Positions 59,325 to 64,000 of a DNA stretch of 64,000 bases are shown one piece after another (positions within the stretch are counted from its first letter, which is position 1; the number at the start of each line of letters is the position of its first letter). Under the pieces are notes generated by a model. That model searched no databases, had not been told where the DNA came from, and worked only from the letters and a program-made list of their open reading frames with translations. The position numbers and the translations under genes are program-made. Origin of the DNA: Medicago truncatula (lineage: Eukaryota > Streptophyta > Magnoliopsida > Fabales > Fabaceae); the NCBI RefSeq assembly GCF_003473485.1, contig NC_053044.1, forward strand, positions 36,460,091 to 36,524,090. Direction: 5' to 3'.

Positions 59325-62175
59325 CTCAGAGAGAAACATCAAACATGGACTCAAACAAAAGAAATAAAAGAAAAATGTAAAAAACACAACTTTAAAATAT
59401 AAAATATACAAAAAATATGGCATGCTAATAAATAACATGTACCTCTGTAAAAATTAAATAAATTAATATGTACAATAAGAATGAATGGTTATCTGATTCT
59501 TGCCACTGTTGTTCCTAAAGCTAAGCCCTATACATTATTTTCATCGGTTTGGTCGTTTGAGAGGATGGCAGGGATAATCTTTTTCAGCATAGATTAGAGC
59601 ATCAAGACACGTTGCTAAGTTGATAACTTGGCTCTCTGCAGTTCCGCATCACTTGATCCGAAGCAGTGCTTAAAAATCTACTTGAGTTACAAACAAGCAA
59701 ACCCTGAATGCCACAACATGAGGTAACAACAGTTGCAATCATTGAAAGAGATAAATTCAACCTATATGCAAAGTAAAATAATCAAATAAATCACTGAAAG
59801 AGATAAATTCAACCTATATGCAATCATTTTCCCATTGGATGCAAAAAATATAGTTCATAATTCGAGGTAACAATAGTTTTTTATACGATTCCAATGTCAT
59901 CATGGTAAATTGAGGAAAAGAGAGTATTAAAGTGAGATTTCATGTAACAATCTTCACCTTCATTATGTTTCATAGTTGAAGATGACAAATTTTAACCCTA
60001 TCTGCCATGAATGTAATAGGAGATGAAGACCGGGAAAGTGGCCTTTTGGAGAAATGGATGGTTTAATAGTTGAGCAGCAGTAGGACAATCATCAGGATTA
60101 ACTTGAAGGCACTGCATGATAAAATCTTTTGCGTCTCTCGAAAGAATATGAGGCCGCTCGCCTTTTCCAATTCTAAATATTGCCTGCATTTGTTGTTAAA
60201 AGAGATCAATCAAAAAATCAAAAGTCAAAACCAGCATTAATGCATTTTTCTTAGTTATTTTTAGATATATTTCAATGTCATGGAAAAGTAACCATTTTAA
60301 GAATCAACCAACATGTCTACGTTATTGGAAACACATGACATAGAACATGAACAAAATTCACAATTTAATTTACAAATAAGTAGGAAAATTAAGAATTTGG
60401 ATCAGAATGGGTAGCCTGAACTGTTTGATCGTGGTTAACAAAACTGAAAGGGCAAACAGTTATGTTGAGACAAATACGTAAACAAAACAAAAAAAAAAAA
60501 CGGGAGTGGAATTAAAATCCGAGTAGACATTATGAAAATTGAAGAGCTCCCTCTTGAAACAGAAAAGAGAAAGATAATCAGGGATTGTAAAATCACCCTT
60601 ACTGACACATGCCAAAGGTAATGGGAGAAAAAATAGCAATGATATGACAATGATATCCCAGATTAATAATTAATAATCATTGGAATAGAAGCTTATTCTT
60701 CATATGTGCAATCTCAAACATTCTAGCAAAACGTTGATATATCTTGTGTAGAGGTATGTATAATACTCAAAAGTTAAGATTGAAGGCGAACCTCAGGGGC
60801 CATCCAGAATGTTGTCCCCTTGCAGATTTAACATCATTCAATTTGGTTGCCTGAAAAGCAATTTATAGAGAAATATCAGAAAATGGAAATTCCAAGTAAT
60901 TGCTAGTTGTTCCGATATCTATAACTGAAATTAAGATGTCGAAGAAAATAAAAGCACTATAAAGTAAAGTATAAACTAAGGAATACCTTTGCTAACCCAA
61001 AGTCTGCAAGTTTGACAGATCCGCTGGCATGCACCAATATATTTGCACATTTGATATCCCTTAAATTAGGGAGATATAATTAGAATATATTAATAATGAT
61101 TGTGTCATCCTAATTATACAACTGATACAAGAATTCAGACAAGATCTTAGTATGAAAAGGCATTTGTTTGGGGCGAGAAAGAAATGCAATGGCAAATCAC
61201 GGGATGAAAGACCATCCTTTTTCCTTTAGATACTTTTCTTCTTTCCGCATCTTTCTTTAACTCTCAAATTTGGCCAAATATGTAGAACAGTTCATAGCAT
61301 TTGGAATAAGATAAATGCATACGGAGAGATGAAAATAAGGTGATATTTCTCAAAAATGGGAGAAAGGGACACCCAAATTACAAGAAAAAATACAACACAT
61401 CAGGTTATTTACGACGGATATATTGCAATTACAAGAGATCAAGCAAAGCTGAAACCTTTACAAAAATGACGAGACGGTAATCAAAAGTGAAAGCTCATTT
61501 GAAGCAAGAACCATAGACAGGACTCTTGACATCATTGTTCTGGAAATGGGAACCATACCATATGATGCTAGATCAGAATTAACAGAAAATCAGTAATCAT
61601 ATAGACACAGAGGAAGACAAAAGTATATTAAAAGAAAAAAACTGGAGTTACCTGTGAACCACATTTTGATCATGAAGATATTTCAAACCATGCAGAATCT
61701 GTCTTGTATAGGCAGATACTTGGGAATCTCGAAGAGTGTACCTCTGATAGAGGCTTCTAAGAGAACCTTTCGTTACAAGCTCAATAAATATATACAGCTT
61801 GGATTCATCCTGCAATGACATGAAGAAGGGTATAAAGTACAAATCTCATTTTGAACCATGAGCTTACTCTGTAAGATATACAAAGACAGGTTCATAGCTC
61901 CAGTCCAGTCCATGCCACATTCCATTGCCTATCATCTAGGTTGTCAAATTCAAAAGTTTTTGTAAACTTATGGAATCTCTATAAATTTGAATCATAAAGT
62001 TCTAAGAGTTTACTTAACATAAAATTTAAATATCTTGTAAGCAATCTATAAATTAGACTGAGATGGCTTCATAGGTCCAGACCACAAGCATAGCATCATA
62101 ATCCAAAATGAACACATTCATAAATCACACTATAGGTTTGCAATTCAGGATAGGAAAAGAATATAACAAGTTCAA
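59325..62175 (-). pseudogene. Partial tandem copy of the MEKK1 gene (3' half)
   Basis: Similarity to 49900-54943 is continuous in order but has deletions. Recognisable exon copies: exon 4 (61809-61652, intact), exon 5 (61059-60987, intact), exon 6 (60850-60792, one base shorter, frameshifted) and exon 8 (60189-59998). The exon 8 copy has lost 'PPLIPDS'-region codons, ends in a shifted frame, and its acceptor CAG has become CAA. Exon 7 (subdomain IX, 'ADIWSLG') is deleted. Exons 1-3, with the glycine loop and catalytic lysine, are absent because similarity stops near 62175. No kinase can be made. Same strand as the parent and just upstream of it, as expected of a tandem duplication. Confidence 0.93.
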
Positions 62176-62179
62176 AATA

Positions 62180-64000
62180 GATAGACAAAAAGATAAATTT
62201 TGGGGTTCAATATTACTCAAAAATGATGGTTGGACTGGGCTTTCCTTGTTGGAGCTGGATTCAGCTAGGTATAGTTAAGTTTCAGCTCATCAGAGTAAGA
62301 TTCATACACCGTGCTGACCTGTTATATTCATTCAACAATGATGGGTTAGTTTGTTCATGTTTTCTAACTCGTTACTTCATTATGCTAGAAGATACGGAGA
62401 CGAGACTCAATACAACATATTTCACGTCTTTTGCAGATCGGTTTAAGCCGGGATGCTAGATGCATTTGTTGAGTGAAGCAATATATCATGACAAAAATTA
62501 TGATGTTTTAAAAAGCAATATATCATGACCCATAACACTTGCAATAGGCTGGTTTGAAATGACAACGATGGGACGAGGGTTAGAATAACAGTTGTGACGG
62601 ACTCGTTTGAAACGGCGATGGTGAGACGATGGTTAGAGGATGAGTGGCGATGAAAAAGGAGGAGAGAGGGGCGATGTTGTTATTTAGGGATAAACGACGG
62701 CAGTTGGAATGAACAACAGTGATCGACGGTGATTGATGACGATGAGAGGAGAGGGGAGAACAAGATTCTTCTGATATGACGAGGGAAAGGCACAAGGTGA
62801 GAAGAGGGTGTAAACGTATTATCACTTATTTTTTTATTAAAAAATACATGTTTTGTTTATTTTTAAATGTCCACCATTGAATTTGTTTTTGCCACATGTC
62901 TTTCATCCAATACCCTAAATGAACTAAATGGAGCATACATGAACTCGTTGTAGTGGGACAGTGGTGGTGAGTGTGGATGGTGAATCAACTATTTATAGAT
63001 TTAGATAGATGATGACTGATGAGTAGTGAGAAGAAGAAGAATGATAAGAAGAAGAAAATTGTGGAACATGGATCAACACTTTCACTTTCAATGAACCCTA
63101 ATTTCTACTTTTATTTTTCTCTGTTACAAGAACAAATAAAAAGAGAGAGATATATAATTAATAAAATCAATTAGTAATATTTCTTCAAAAAAATAAAACC
63201 AATTAGTAATATATTTCAATGAATCAACATAAGTTAAGTCTAGGTGACATATGACACGCCACTTAAATTCGACCACTTCAACAAGAAATGTTTAACGATA
63301 GACGAAATTAAAACTGTTTTAAAGTTGCACAGACAAACTAAAAGAAAAATCTTTTTAGAGAGATCAAAGTCAAAGTGACCTTTATATGCGTAATAATTTT
63401 TTTAATATTTAATTCTTTGATAAATTAAAACTTTTTTTGAAAAAGCTAAATTAGTCCTACCAAATTGTTACCTGGAATAATTGAACATGAGTACTTGAGG
63501 AGAAGCAAGATCCAAGGTCTCAAATCAATACCACCAAACCAACACAAATAGTTTAAATTATATATAACTAAAACTCATTATTCATAGTTCATATATATAT
63601 AATAAATTTATTAGACTAAAGTTATTAGCGAGCTCTGGTGACTGATAAATCGTTTGGGACAACTCAAATCCTGACCATTGTAATTCTTAGTCTAATTGTA
63701 TTTATCTCTCGGTCGAACTCTGCATTATCATAATCTCCTTTTTATTGATAGCCAGAAGACTAAAAAAATAAAATAAAAAAATACATGCATATGCACATAC
63801 AATATCAATCCTCGTATTTGAACAACAATTATAGTATCAATCATCCTTCTTCGATATTGATGATTTTTCCATCTTGATTTTTTTTTTTAATTATGAATTT
63901 TTTTATTAAACTGATCTACCTAACTATATTTGATGAATTTTCCATTTTTAATTTACCTTTTACATATTAGTCATTATAAACTTTTGACTAAAGTTGAAAG
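62180..64000. other. Intergenic DNA, no gene seen
   Basis: ORFs at 62223-62459 and 62580-62825 have no recognisable domain or splice context. The rest is AT-rich with a GAAGAA-rich stretch near 63030. Confidence 0.5.

Noticed and set aside
62223..62825. Two ORFs of 78 and 81 codons past the kinase pseudogene
   Set aside because: No domain, no splice context, and beyond the duplicated MEKK1 segment.

Overview
This is a stretch of nuclear genome from a dicot plant. It is AT-rich, its genes contain spliceosomal introns, and its intergenic DNA is filled with small DNA transposons. Protein style (nitrate reductase, MEKK1-type kinase, germin-like protein) and the repeat families (9-bp-TSD 'GGCTTAATAC...' elements, Stowaway 'CTCCCTCCGT...' elements) point to a legume such as Medicago. 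That species-level assignment is inference. There is no bacterial-type content, CRISPR array or tRNA/rRNA gene that I can support.

Layout. 0-17 kb is a gene-free transposon and repeat area: duplicated AT-rich segments, two Mutator-like MITEs with perfect 9-bp target duplications, several Stowaway MITEs, a Tourist-like element, a diverged satellite-like array and a Helitron 3' end signature. 17.4-18.1 kb holds an intronless germin-like protein gene (+). 20.3-23.7 kb holds a four-exon assimilatory nitrate reductase gene (-), complete in domain order but with an apparent one-base deletion in a C-run of exon 1 and a GC-AG third intron. 25.8-26.9 kb is a 5'-truncated LINE with a 13-bp target duplication. 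27-32 kb has hAT-like and nested MITEs. 32.3-39.6 kb is one large terminal-inverted-repeat element carrying a broken FAR1/MULE-transposase relic. It has been invaded by a Tourist-like element, a Mutator-like MITE and a 2.57-kb Helitron that carries a decayed B3-like gene. 42.15-43.26 kb is a three-exon gene for a small basic protein of unknown function (+). 44.8-48.9 kb is a DUF1644 zinc-binding protein gene (-), apparently with a 3.1-kb 5'-UTR intron. 50.8-57.2 kb is an eight-exon MEKK1-type MAP kinase kinase kinase (-), intact at every splice junction (540 codons). 59.3-62.2 kb is a partial tandem copy of the 3' half of that kinase gene, clearly a pseudogene. The last 1.8 kb shows nothing I can support.

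How the genes relate. They are independent plant transcription units, not an operon. Nitrate reductase works in nitrogen assimilation, MEKK1 at the head of a stress/immunity MAPK cascade, the germin-like protein in the cell wall, and DUF1644 proteins are associated with stress responses. I did not find a coherent undescribed multi-gene system. The most informative material is the nested transposon history at 32-40 kb, the state of the nitrate reductase gene, and the MEKK1 partial duplication.
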